DNA of 64,000 nucleotides from Bacteroidota bacterium. GTDB taxonomy: Bacteria; Bacteroidota; Bacteroidia; UKL13-3. A program made the position numbers and the translations under genes. The DNA lies in assembly GCA_027484685.1 (NCBI GenBank), contig JAIXSO010000047.1:1-64000 (forward strand), written 5' to 3'. Positions 56,946 through 64,000 of this stretch are shown here, one piece after another; the stretch's first letter is position 1; each line of letters begins with the position of its first letter. Below the pieces are notes generated by a model, which saw nothing but the letters and a program-made list of their open reading frames with translations, was not told the DNA's origin and did not search any database.

Positions 56946-58154
56946 ATGAATACATTGCATTATATTGGTAGAAAAAATCTACTTTTCACAAATGATATTA
57001 ATACAAACGAGCGTAAATTACAAGAAGTAGTTTCTTCCTCAGCTTTTCTTGTTATTGGTGGAGCGGGTTCTATTGGACAAGCCGTAACCAAAGAAATTTT
57101 TAAGCGTAATCCCCGAAAACTCCACGTGGTGGATATCAGTGAAAACAACATGGTTGAATTGGTAAGGGATATTAGAAGTTCATTTGGCTATATTGATGGG
57201 GATTTTCAAACTTTTGCTTTAGATATTGGGTCTCCAGAATATGACACTTTCATTGAGTCGGATGGAAAATATGACTATGTGCTTAACTTATCCGCTTTAA
57301 AACATGTTCGTTCAGAAAAAGATCCTTTTACATTGATGCGAATGATTAATGTGAATATCTTCAATACTGATAAAACCATTCAACAGTCGATAGCTAAAGG
57401 CGTAAAAAAATACTTTTGTGTTTCTACAGATAAAGCAGCAAACCCTGTAAATATGATGGGAGCATCAAAACGGATTATGGAAATGTTTTTGATGCGAAGA
57501 AGTAAAGATATTGCAATTTCTACTGCTCGTTTTGCCAATGTTGCCTTTTCTGATGGATCATTGTTGCATGGTTTTAATCAGCGTATTCAAAAACGCCAAC
57601 CCATTGTAGCACCTAATGATATCAAAAGATATTTTGTAGTACCACAAGAATCCGGAGAGCTATGCTTAATGTCTTGTATTTTCGGAGAAAATAGAGACAT
57701 TTTTTTTCCAAAACTAAGTGAAAGTTTGCACCTAATTACCTTTGCTGAAATAGCTATTAAATACCTTATAAGTTTGGGTTACGAACCTTATATCTGTTCC
57801 ACAGAAGAAGAGGCTCGTCAGTTTTTTGAAAATGAAAATATGAAAAATAGGTCACTGAGCGAAGTCGAAGTGTGGCCTTGTTTATTTACAACAAGTGATA
57901 CTACTGGTGAAAAAGATTTTGAAGAATTTTTTACGAAAGATGAGGTTTTAGATATGAGCCGATTTGAAAATTTAGGAATCATAAAAAATGAACTAAAAAT
58001 TGAAGAGGATAAATTAAACCATTTTACTAATATAATCAATGCTTTAAAGCAAAATGGTAAATGGAATAAAGAACAAATTGTAAATTTGTTTTTTGATATG
58101 ATACCAAACTTTGGACATAAAGAAACTGGTAAATATTTAGACGCAAAAATGTAA
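56946..58154 (+). CDS. legB: UDP/GDP-GlcNAc 4,6-dehydratase, LegB-like, with repeat-derived insertion
   Basis: A 402-aa extended SDR, first enzyme of the legionaminic acid branch (NDP-GlcNAc to the 4-keto-6-deoxy sugar). 'FLVIGGAGSIGQAVTKEIFK' binds NAD. 'NLSALKHVRSEKDPF', 'FCVSTDKAANPVNMMGASKR' and 'FANVAFSDGSLLHGF' match the PseB/CapD/LegB group. Residues 302-309 (RSLSEVEV) are encoded by a copy of the dispersed palindrome 'cactgagcgaagtcgaagtg' (57853-57872) inserted in frame between 'NMKN' and 'WPCLFTTSDTTGEKDFEEFF', a normally continuous region. The ATG follows an AT-rich 74-bp gap. Confidence 0.88.
   Translation: MNTLHYIGRKNLLFTNDINTNERKLQEVVSSSAFLVIGGAGSIGQAVTKEIFKRNPRKLHVVDISENNMVELVRDIRSSFGYIDGDFQTFALDIGSPEYDTFIESDGKYDYVLNLSALKHVRSEKDPFTLMRMINVNIFNTDKTIQQSIAKGVKKYFCVSTDKAANPVNMMGASKRIMEMFLMRRSKDIAISTARFANVAFSDGSLLHGFNQRIQKRQPIVAPNDIKRYFVVPQESGELCLMSCIFGENRDIFFPKLSESLHLITFAEIAIKYLISLGYEPYICSTEEEARQFFENENMKNRSLSEVEVWPCLFTTSDTTGEKDFEEFFTKDEVLDMSRFENLGIIKNELKIEEDKLNHFTNIINALKQNGKWNKEQIVNLFFDMIPNFGHKETGKYLDAKM
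57853..57872. repeat. Dispersed palindrome inserted in the legB-like gene
   Basis: 'cactgagcgaagtcgaagtg' is, in reverse complement, identical at 19 of 20 bases to the intergenic element at 35199-35218. Confidence 0.85.
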
Positions 58155-58159
58155 GCAAA

Positions 58160-59308
58160 ATGATGGATTCAAAAATAAACGACACGATTAAGTTTATAAA
58201 ATCGCAATTCAATCACCAAGATTTCACTCCTCTACATGTTCCGCATTTTGGTGGCAATGAAAAAAAATACTTAATTGATACAATTGATTCAACTTTTGTT
58301 TCTTCGGTTGGAGCCTATGTTGATCAATTTGAAAAATTAATGGCATCTATTGCCCAATCTCAAAAAGCAGTTGCTGTTGTTAATGGTACTGCCGCACTTC
58401 AAGTAGCTTTGCATTTAGCAGGTGTAAAACCAAATACCGAAGTAATAACACAAGCTTTAACTTTTGTGGCTACCGCCAATGCAATTGCCTACAATAATGC
58501 ACACCCAATTTTTTTAGATGTTGACTTAGACACTATGGGACTCTCTCCAATTGCGGTTGAAAATTTTCTGGAAGAATTTGGTGAATTACGTGAAGATGGT
58601 TGTTATAACAAAATAACACAACGAAAAATAACAGCCTGTTTGCCAATGCACACATTTGGATTTCCTGTGCATTTAGATCAATTAATGGAGGTTTGTTACA
58701 AATGGCAAATACCAATTGTAGAAGATGCTGCTGAATCTTTAGGTAGCACATATAAAGGTAAGCATACAGGAAGTTTTGGTCAATTAGGTGTATTTTCATT
58801 TAATGGCAATAAAATAGTAACATGTGGAGGCGGAGGTGCTATTGTTACCAATAATTTTAATCTAGGCGAAAAGGGAAAATACCTGACCACTACAGCAAAA
58901 ATACCGCATCCTTATGAATACGTGCATGATGAATTAGGATATAATTACAGAATGCCTAACTTAAACGCAGCCTTGGCTTGCGCGCAATTAGAACAGCTGG
59001 AAAGCTTTTTAGCGAATAAACGAACTTTAGCTCATGAGTATAATGGTTACTTTGCAAAAAATGGCATTTTATTTAGAACAGAAACACCAAACACCAAGGC
59101 TAACTATTGGCTTATGTGTGTGCAATTAGAAAATAAAGTTGAAAGGGATTTATTTCTAAAAACCACAAATGAAAATAAAGTGATGACGAGACCTATTTGG
59201 CAATTAATGTTTAGACTTCCAATGTACAATCAATGCCAAAAAGATGAACAAAAAAATGCGTTATTTTTAGAGGAACGAATAGTTAATATACCAAGTAGTG
59301 TTAGGTAA
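58160..59308 (+). CDS. legC: LegC-family aminotransferase (legionaminic acid pathway)
   Basis: A 382-aa DegT-family PLP enzyme. It aminates C4 of the keto sugar from the LegB-like enzyme. 'PLHVPHFGGNEKKYLIDTID', 'TFVSSVGAYVDQFE', 'VVNGTAALQVALHLAGV', 'TQALTFVATANAIAY', 'CLPMHTFGFPVHLDQLMEVC' and 'VFSFNGNKIVTCGGGGAIVT' (PLP lysine K218) are the LegC hallmarks. It starts 5 bp after legB, and the acetyltransferase gene overlaps its end by 11 bp. Confidence 0.93.
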   Translation: MMDSKINDTIKFIKSQFNHQDFTPLHVPHFGGNEKKYLIDTIDSTFVSSVGAYVDQFEKLMASIAQSQKAVAVVNGTAALQVALHLAGVKPNTEVITQALTFVATANAIAYNNAHPIFLDVDLDTMGLSPIAVENFLEEFGELREDGCYNKITQRKITACLPMHTFGFPVHLDQLMEVCYKWQIPIVEDAAESLGSTYKGKHTGSFGQLGVFSFNGNKIVTCGGGGAIVTNNFNLGEKGKYLTTTAKIPHPYEYVHDELGYNYRMPNLNAALACAQLEQLESFLANKRTLAHEYNGYFAKNGILFRTETPNTKANYWLMCVQLENKVERDLFLKTTNENKVMTRPIWQLMFRLPMYNQCQKDEQKNALFLEERIVNIPSSVR

Positions 59309-59921
59309 AGAAGTAGTTATAATTGGATATTCGGGACATGGTTTTGTTGTAGCTGATGCTGCAATTAATGGTGGTTTGAATTTAATGCATTATGCTGAAA
59401 TTACTCAATCAAGATACAACCCTTTTAATTTAAATTATCTTGGTTTTGAAGGCGATAAAAACTTTAATGGTTGGGAAAAAGATTATGAATTTACACTTGG
59501 TATTGGGGATAATAATCTAAGAAGAAAAATAGGTGACTTAGTAATTTCAAAAAAGCAGAAATTACTTAATGTAATTGATAAAACTGCAAGCATTACTAAA
59601 ACAGCAATTATTGGTAATGGTGTTTTTATTTCTAAGAACGTGAGCGTTAATGTTTTGTCTGAAATTAGTGACTATGTAATTCTTAATACAGGTTGTATTA
59701 TTGAACATGAATGTAAAATTGGAAAAGCTTCACATATTGCACCGGGTGCTGTTTTGGCTGGAAATGTGAGTGTTGGCGAAAATACTTTTATTGGAGCCAA
59801 CTCTGTAATTAGACAAGGAATAAAAATTGGAAACAATGTTATAGTTGGAGCTGGCAGTGTTATCGTTAAAGATATTGATGATAATTTAAAAATAATAGGA
59901 AATCCAGGAAGAAAATTATGA
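59298..59921 (+). CDS. NeuD/PglD-type sugar N-acetyltransferase (LegH role)
   Basis: A 207-aa enzyme with an N-terminal Rossmann-like lid (VVIIGYSGHGFVVADAAING) and a C-terminal left-handed beta-helix ('ISDYVILNTGCIIEHECKIG', 'ASHIAPGAVLAGNVSVGENT'). The catalytic His lies in 'IIEHECKIG' or 'ASHIAPG'. Position between legC and legI says that it acetylates the 4-amino group, the LegH step. Start is GTG 59298, overlapping legC; the stop overlaps the next ATG. Confidence 0.88.
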   Translation: MLGKEVVIIGYSGHGFVVADAAINGGLNLMHYAEITQSRYNPFNLNYLGFEGDKNFNGWEKDYEFTLGIGDNNLRRKIGDLVISKKQKLLNVIDKTASITKTAIIGNGVFISKNVSVNVLSEISDYVILNTGCIIEHECKIGKASHIAPGAVLAGNVSVGENTFIGANSVIRQGIKIGNNVIVGAGSVIVKDIDDNLKIIGNPGRKL

Positions 59922-60946
59922 ATCAAAAAGTTGTAATTATAGCAGAAGCTGGTGTAAATCATAACGGTGATTTTGACAGGGCCATTCAATTGATTGATGC
60001 GGCCGCAGAAGCTGGGGCTGATTACGTAAAGTTTCAAACCTTTAAAGCGGAAAATATAGTTAACCCTAATGCAATAAAGGCTGAATATCAAATTCAAAAC
60101 ATGGCAGGTGAAGAAGATAATACTCAGTTGGGTATGTTAAAAAAGTTGGAAATGCAAGATGAATGGTATCCTCATTTGATTTCACGTTGCACTGAAAAAG
60201 AAATCAAATTTTTATCTACGGGTTTTGATATTCAAAGTATTGACTTTTTGGATGGGATTGAAATTCCATTTTACAAAATTCCATCTGGTGAAATAACCAA
60301 TAAACCCTATTTACAGCATGTTGCACGAAAGGGTAAAGAAATAATTCTATCAACTGGTATGGCTAATTTACAAGAAATTAAAGAAGCCATTGAGGTAATA
60401 GAAGCTGAAGGAATAGCCAGAGAAAGGATAATTGTACTTCATTGCAATACCGAGTATCCAACTCCTATGAAAGATGTTAATTTATTAGCAATGAATCATA
60501 TTGCGAATGGGTTAAACATAAAAGTTGGCTATTCAGACCATACCTTAGGCATTGAAGTTCCTATTGCTGCTGTAGCATTGGGTGCTTGCGTTATTGAAAA
60601 GCATTTTACATTGGATAGAACTTTACCTGGGCCAGATCATGCGGCATCATTAGAACCAAATGAGTTAACAGCAATGGTTAAAGGAATTAGAAATATTGAA
60701 TTGGCTATTTCAGGTAGCGGAGTTAAAGAGCCTAGTAATAGTGAGAAAAAAAATATTGATATAGCACGAAAAAGTTTACATTTAAAAAAAGATTTAAAAA
60801 AAGAACATATTTTAATAACTGATGATTTGATTGCATTAAGGCCAGGCGATGGCATAAATCCTATGCTAATTGATGATATTATAGGTAAAAAACTAATTAA
60901 TGATTTATCTAAAGGACATAAAATTAATATAAATGATTTTGCATGA
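59918..60946 (+). CDS. legI: N,N'-diacetyllegionaminate synthase (NeuB family)
   Basis: A 342-aa condensing enzyme that joins the 6-deoxy-2,4-diacetamido-mannose with phosphoenolpyruvate. 'VIIAEAGVNHNGDFDRAIQL', 'GADYVKFQTFKAENIV', 'YKIPSGEITNKPYLQHVA', 'LHCNTEYPTPMKDVNLLAMN', 'GYSDHTLGIEVPIAAVALGA' and 'CVIEKHFTLDRTLPGPDHAA' are classical NeuB motifs. A C-terminal SAF (antifreeze-like) domain holds 'ARKSLHLKKDLKKEHILITD'. It overlaps both neighbours by 4 bp. Confidence 0.95.
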   Translation: MNQKVVIIAEAGVNHNGDFDRAIQLIDAAAEAGADYVKFQTFKAENIVNPNAIKAEYQIQNMAGEEDNTQLGMLKKLEMQDEWYPHLISRCTEKEIKFLSTGFDIQSIDFLDGIEIPFYKIPSGEITNKPYLQHVARKGKEIILSTGMANLQEIKEAIEVIEAEGIARERIIVLHCNTEYPTPMKDVNLLAMNHIANGLNIKVGYSDHTLGIEVPIAAVALGACVIEKHFTLDRTLPGPDHAASLEPNELTAMVKGIRNIELAISGSGVKEPSNSEKKNIDIARKSLHLKKDLKKEHILITDDLIALRPGDGINPMLIDDIIGKKLINDLSKGHKININDFA

Positions 60947-62058
60947 TTAGAATTGGTATTTTAACAAGTTCTAGAGCCGATTACGGAATATATCTTCCCA
61001 TGCTTCAAAAAATGAAAAGTGATTCTTTTTTTGAAATGGAAATAATTGCTTTCGGAACTCATTTATCTAAGAGCCACGGATTTACTTTAAAAGATATTGA
61101 AAAAGATGGATATAATTGTATTTATTCTATTTCATCACTAATTTCCAATGATGACACACAATCAATTTCATCTTCTTATGGCTTGACAGTGTTGAAGTTT
61201 GCTGACTTTTGGTCAACTCACAAGTTTGATTTGGTTTTTTGTTTGGGAGATCGTTTTGAAATGAGCGCTGCTGTGCAAGCGGGAATTCCTTTTGGTGTAA
61301 AATTTGCTCATATACATGGAGGAGAAACTACCTTAGGAGCAATTGACAATATTTACAGGCACCAAATTACTTTGGCGTCAAAGTTACATTTTACCGCTAC
61401 TGATGTTTTTAGGGAAAAGGTTATTAATTTATTAGGTTCTTCAGATGATGTTTATTCGGTTGGATCGCTAAGTTTGAGTGATATTAATTCCTTTGTCCCG
61501 ATAGATAAAATTACCTTTTTCGAAAAATTCAATATACCTAATGAAGAATTTGCCCTTGTTACTTTTCATCCGGAAACAATATCTCTAAAAGACAATGCAT
61601 TCTATGCCAAAGAGATGAAAAAAGCATTGGCAATAATTTCAGAAAAAATATTTGTTATTTTTACAATGCCTAATGCAGATACGCAAGGATCAGTTTATAG
61701 AGAAGTTATTGAGCAATTGAAAAATGAATTCCCAAATCGATTTTTATTGATTGAAAACTTTGGTAAAAATAATTATTTTTCAGCTATGCATTATGCGAAA
61801 ATTTTAATAGGAAATACTTCTAGTGGAATTATTGAAGCAGCTTCATTCGGTAAATTTGTGGTTAATGTTGGCAGCAGACAAAAAGGAAGAGTTCAGAGTG
61901 ATAATATTTTAAATTGTGAGTTTGAAGAAACAGCTATGATTGAAATTATAAACAAAACCATGAATTTTGAAAAATACCATGGCGAAAATGTATATTACAA
62001 AGATAGACCTGTAGATAAAATAATTAAAATTGTAAAAGAATATTATGAGAGTGTATAG
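60943..62058 (+). CDS. legG: NDP-sugar 2-epimerase, hydrolysing (NeuC/LegG)
   Basis: A 371-aa enzyme that releases NDP and inverts C2, giving the free manno-configured sugar for legI. 'RIGILTSSRADYGIYLPMLQ', 'FCLGDRFEMSAAVQAGI', 'AHIHGGETTLGAIDNIYRHQ', 'TFHPETISLKDN' and 'LIGNTSSGIIEAASFGKFVV' match NeuC/LegG. The end overlaps the next gene by 14 bp. Confidence 0.94.
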   Translation: MIRIGILTSSRADYGIYLPMLQKMKSDSFFEMEIIAFGTHLSKSHGFTLKDIEKDGYNCIYSISSLISNDDTQSISSSYGLTVLKFADFWSTHKFDLVFCLGDRFEMSAAVQAGIPFGVKFAHIHGGETTLGAIDNIYRHQITLASKLHFTATDVFREKVINLLGSSDDVYSVGSLSLSDINSFVPIDKITFFEKFNIPNEEFALVTFHPETISLKDNAFYAKEMKKALAIISEKIFVIFTMPNADTQGSVYREVIEQLKNEFPNRFLLIENFGKNNYFSAMHYAKILIGNTSSGIIEAASFGKFVVNVGSRQKGRVQSDNILNCEFEETAMIEIINKTMNFEKYHGENVYYKDRPVDKIIKIVKEYYESV

Positions 62059-63091
62059 AGACCATTTAATTCTTTTAGGAAGCAGTATAAAAGTAGCATT
62101 AATTAAATTCAATGAATTGGCTCCTGATGCCATATTATTTGTTGTTGATTCAAATGATAAATTAATTGGAGCACTAACGGATGGTGATGTTAGACGTGGT
62201 TTACTAAAAGGTTTTACAATAGATAGTAATATTGATGATATAATAGAAGAAAATCCAAGATACATAACCAAAGGTGAAAATAATCTAGAAAAAATTATTG
62301 AATACCGTGAAGGTGATTTAAGGATCATTCCAGTTATTGATGAAAATCATAAAGTGGTTAATGTTATTAATTTTAGAAAAATTAGATCGTATTTACCTAT
62401 TGATGCTGTGATTATGGCTGGCGGTAGAGGACAGCGTTTACAACCTTTAACTGATAAAATCCCTAAACCGCTATTGAAAGTAGGCAATAAAGCTATCATG
62501 GAACACAATCTGGATCGATTGGCTTTATTTGGAATAGATGATTTTTGGATTTCTTTAAAGTATTTGGGAGAACAGATTGAAAATCACTTTGGAAAAGGAA
62601 TAGAAAAAAACATTAAAATAGAATACGTTTGGGAAAACGAACCTTTAGGAACTATTGGAGCGGTTTCTAAAATTGAAAATTTTGAACATGATTATATATT
62701 GGTTACCAATTCAGATTTATTAACCAATATTGATTATGAACAATTTTTCCTCGAATTTACAAGGCAAGATGCAGATTTAGCCGTTTTAACTATTCCTTAT
62801 CAGGTTAGTATTCCCTATGCTGTTTTAGAAACGAACAATGGAATTGTAAAAAGTTTTAAAGAAAAACCAACATATACCTATTATTCTAATGGAGGAATTT
62901 ATTTAATGAAAAAGGAAATGTTGAAATTTATTCCCAAAAACACTTTTTTTGATGCTCCTGATTTGATGCAAGCGGTAATAAATAATAATTTAAAAGTTAT
63001 TTCTTTTCCTTTTTCAGGTTACTGGTTGGATGTAGGCAAGCATGAAGATTTTGAGAAAGCGCATATTGACATACACAATATAAAGTTTTAA
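62045..63091 (+). CDS. ptmE: CBS-domain sugar-1-phosphate nucleotidyltransferase (PtmE-like)
   Basis: A 348-aa protein. Residues 1-115 form two CBS units ('ILFVVDSNDKLIGALTDGDV', 'LRIIPVIDENHKVVNVINFR'). From about 118 the nucleotidyltransferase starts with 'DAVIMAGGRGQRLQPLTDKI' and 'PKPLLKVGNKAIMEHNL'; 'VTNSDLLTNIDYE' holds the metal-binding Asp. This layout is that of Campylobacter PtmE, which makes GDP-glucosamine as the entry to legionaminic acid. By analogy the pathway here runs on GDP-linked sugars. It overlaps legG by 14 bp and precedes legF by one base. Confidence 0.88.
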   Translation: MRVYRDHLILLGSSIKVALIKFNELAPDAILFVVDSNDKLIGALTDGDVRRGLLKGFTIDSNIDDIIEENPRYITKGENNLEKIIEYREGDLRIIPVIDENHKVVNVINFRKIRSYLPIDAVIMAGGRGQRLQPLTDKIPKPLLKVGNKAIMEHNLDRLALFGIDDFWISLKYLGEQIENHFGKGIEKNIKIEYVWENEPLGTIGAVSKIENFEHDYILVTNSDLLTNIDYEQFFLEFTRQDADLAVLTIPYQVSIPYAVLETNNGIVKSFKEKPTYTYYSNGGIYLMKKEMLKFIPKNTFFDAPDLMQAVINNNLKVISFPFSGYWLDVGKHEDFEKAHIDIHNIKF

Positions 63092-63092
63092 A

Positions 63093-63776
63093 ATGAAAAT
63101 ATTGTATATAATACCTGCAAGAGCTGGCTCAAAAGGATTGCCAGGAAAAAACACTAAAATGTTGGGGAATAAACCTCTTATTGTTCATTCAATTGATTTT
63201 GCAATGAAAAATATTAAAAGTGGTGACCAATTGTGTATATCAACAAATGATGACGAAGTAATCACAATTGCTTCAAATTTAGGAATTCAAGTTCCTTTTA
63301 AAAGACCCGAGGAGTTAGCGTCAGATATAGCAACCACTTATGATGTTATTATGCATGCAATAAAACATTATGAAGATCAAAATAAATTCTTTGATTTAGT
63401 ATTGCTTTTGCAACCTACATCTCCATTTAGAAACCAGGAAGATTTTGAAAATATAATTCATGCTTACAAAGATGATGTTGAAATGATAGTAAGTGTGAAA
63501 AAAGCAAAAGAAAATCCTTATTTTACTATTTTTGAAGAAAATGAATTAGGTTTTTTGGATAAAAGTAAGAAAGGTGATTTTCAAAGAAGACAAGATTGTC
63601 CAGATGTTTTTACTTTTAATGGATCAATGTATTTAATGAGTGTAAATGCTTTAAAAAATTCGAAAATCCAAGAATTTTCGAAAGTTAAGAAAATCATTAT
63701 GCCAGAAGAAAGAAGTATAGATATAGACACAATGGCAGATTGGACTTTAGCAGAATATTATTTGAATAAACAATGA
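63093..63776 (+). CDS. legF: CMP-legionaminate synthase (NeuA/LegF/PtmB-like)
   Basis: A 227-aa cytidylyltransferase. 'ILYIIPARAGSKGLPGKNTK' is the CTP-binding motif, 'LCISTNDDEVITIASNLGIQ', 'PFKRPEELASDIATTYDVIM', 'LVLLLQPTSPFRNQEDFENI' and 'IDIDTMADWTLAEYYL' are the conserved regions with the Asp residues for metal binding. It activates the sugar for transfer. Its TGA overlaps the ATG of the HisF-like gene (ATGA). Confidence 0.95.
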   Translation: MKILYIIPARAGSKGLPGKNTKMLGNKPLIVHSIDFAMKNIKSGDQLCISTNDDEVITIASNLGIQVPFKRPEELASDIATTYDVIMHAIKHYEDQNKFFDLVLLLQPTSPFRNQEDFENIIHAYKDDVEMIVSVKKAKENPYFTIFEENELGFLDKSKKGDFQRRQDCPDVFTFNGSMYLMSVNALKNSKIQEFSKVKKIIMPEERSIDIDTMADWTLAEYYLNKQ

Positions 63777-64000
63777 AAACAGTTAGAATTATACCAAGAT
63801 TAGATATCAAAGGGCCCAATTTAGTTAAGGGTATTCATTTAGAAGGATTAAGAGTATTAGGTAAACCTTCTGATTTTGCTAAATATTATTATGAGCAAGG
63901 TGCTGACGAATTAATGTTTATGGATGTTGTGGCCTCTCTTTATGAGCGAAATAGCCTACATGATATTATATCTGAAACAGCAAAAAAAATATTTATACCA
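63773..64000 (+). CDS. HisF-like amidotransferase subunit (partial, cut by window edge)
   Basis: Starts at ATG 63773 and is open to the last base (76 codons seen). 'VRIIPRLDIKGPNLVKGIHL' carries the Asp11 of the HisF barrel, and 'FAKYYYEQGADELMFMDVVA' the next strand. The 'KGPNLVKGIHLEGLRVLGKP' wording is that of HisF paralogues in glycan loci, not of the histidine operon enzyme. There they work with HisH and a PseA/WbpG-type enzyme to turn an acetamido into an acetamidino group. Coupling to legF suggests a modified legionaminic acid. Confidence 0.85.
   Translation, partial: MKTVRIIPRLDIKGPNLVKGIHLEGLRVLGKPSDFAKYYYEQGADELMFMDVVASLYERNSLHDIISETAKKIFIP

Overview
This window is a chromosomal segment of a low-GC member of the Bacteroidota. 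The pointers are lipoproteins with short 'SCxK'-type signal peptides, TAnnTTTG-like promoter elements, a DUF4197 protein, an ArsR-like polysaccharide-locus regulator, three S23-type four-helix-bundle genes and many short palindromic intergenic repeats. The order within the phylum cannot be fixed from this sequence. No rRNA, tRNA, CRISPR array, insertion sequence or phage gene was recognised.

Region 1 (1-17.4 kb) is housekeeping and assorted genes. In order: a PpiC/SurA-like foldase cut by the left edge, a membrane GT2 glycosyltransferase, an MBL-fold hydrolase, a tiny Cys-rich membrane protein, a hotdog thioesterase, a beta-helix lipoprotein, an RlpA-like protein, a DUF4197 lipoprotein, a POT peptide transporter, an ATP-dependent DNA ligase, ruvB and a NdpA-like nucleoid protein. 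A 1.2 kb array of alternating hairpins with no gene follows (11.7-13.0 kb). Then come an unusual 810-aa Hsp70 relative and a divergent single-pass membrane protein of unknown function.

Region 2 (17.4-33.3 kb) starts with the membrane-arm genes of respiratory complex I, nuoJKLMN, on the minus strand without the rest of the nuo operon. An orphan multi-PAS histidine kinase, a lone PaaN aldehyde dehydrogenase, a CYTH-domain protein, an overlapping pair of exported proteins of unknown role and a minus-strand lipoprotein follow.

Region 3 (33.3 kb to the right edge) is a large surface-polysaccharide locus, almost all on the plus strand. It encodes routes to several rare sugars: GDP-L-fucose (fcl, gmd); a UDP-HexNAc uronic acid (TviB/WbpO-like dehydrogenase with a TviC-like epimerase); dTDP-Fuc4N with a WecF-like transferase; a dTDP-3-amino-3,6-dideoxyhexose such as Fuc3NAc or Qui3NAc (two ketoisomerases, an acetyltransferase, an aminotransferase); and a full CMP-legionaminic acid set (legB, legC, legH-like, legI, legG, ptmE-like, legF). 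A HisF paralogue cut by the right edge suggests an amidino-type modification. Two flippases, an EpsG/Wzy-like polymerase, further transferases, a methyltransferase, an asparagine-synthase-like enzyme, a Fic protein and an ArsR-like regulator complete it.

The most unusual feature is how short palindromic and tandem repeats shape region 3. They separate gene modules, form imperfect direct repeats around the fucose cassette and around fic, and appear inside two coding sequences as in-frame peptides (epimerase and legB-like dehydratase). A 17-T run inside the polymerase gene is a plausible phase-variation switch. One four-helix-bundle gene is broken by a single stop codon at its most conserved motif.
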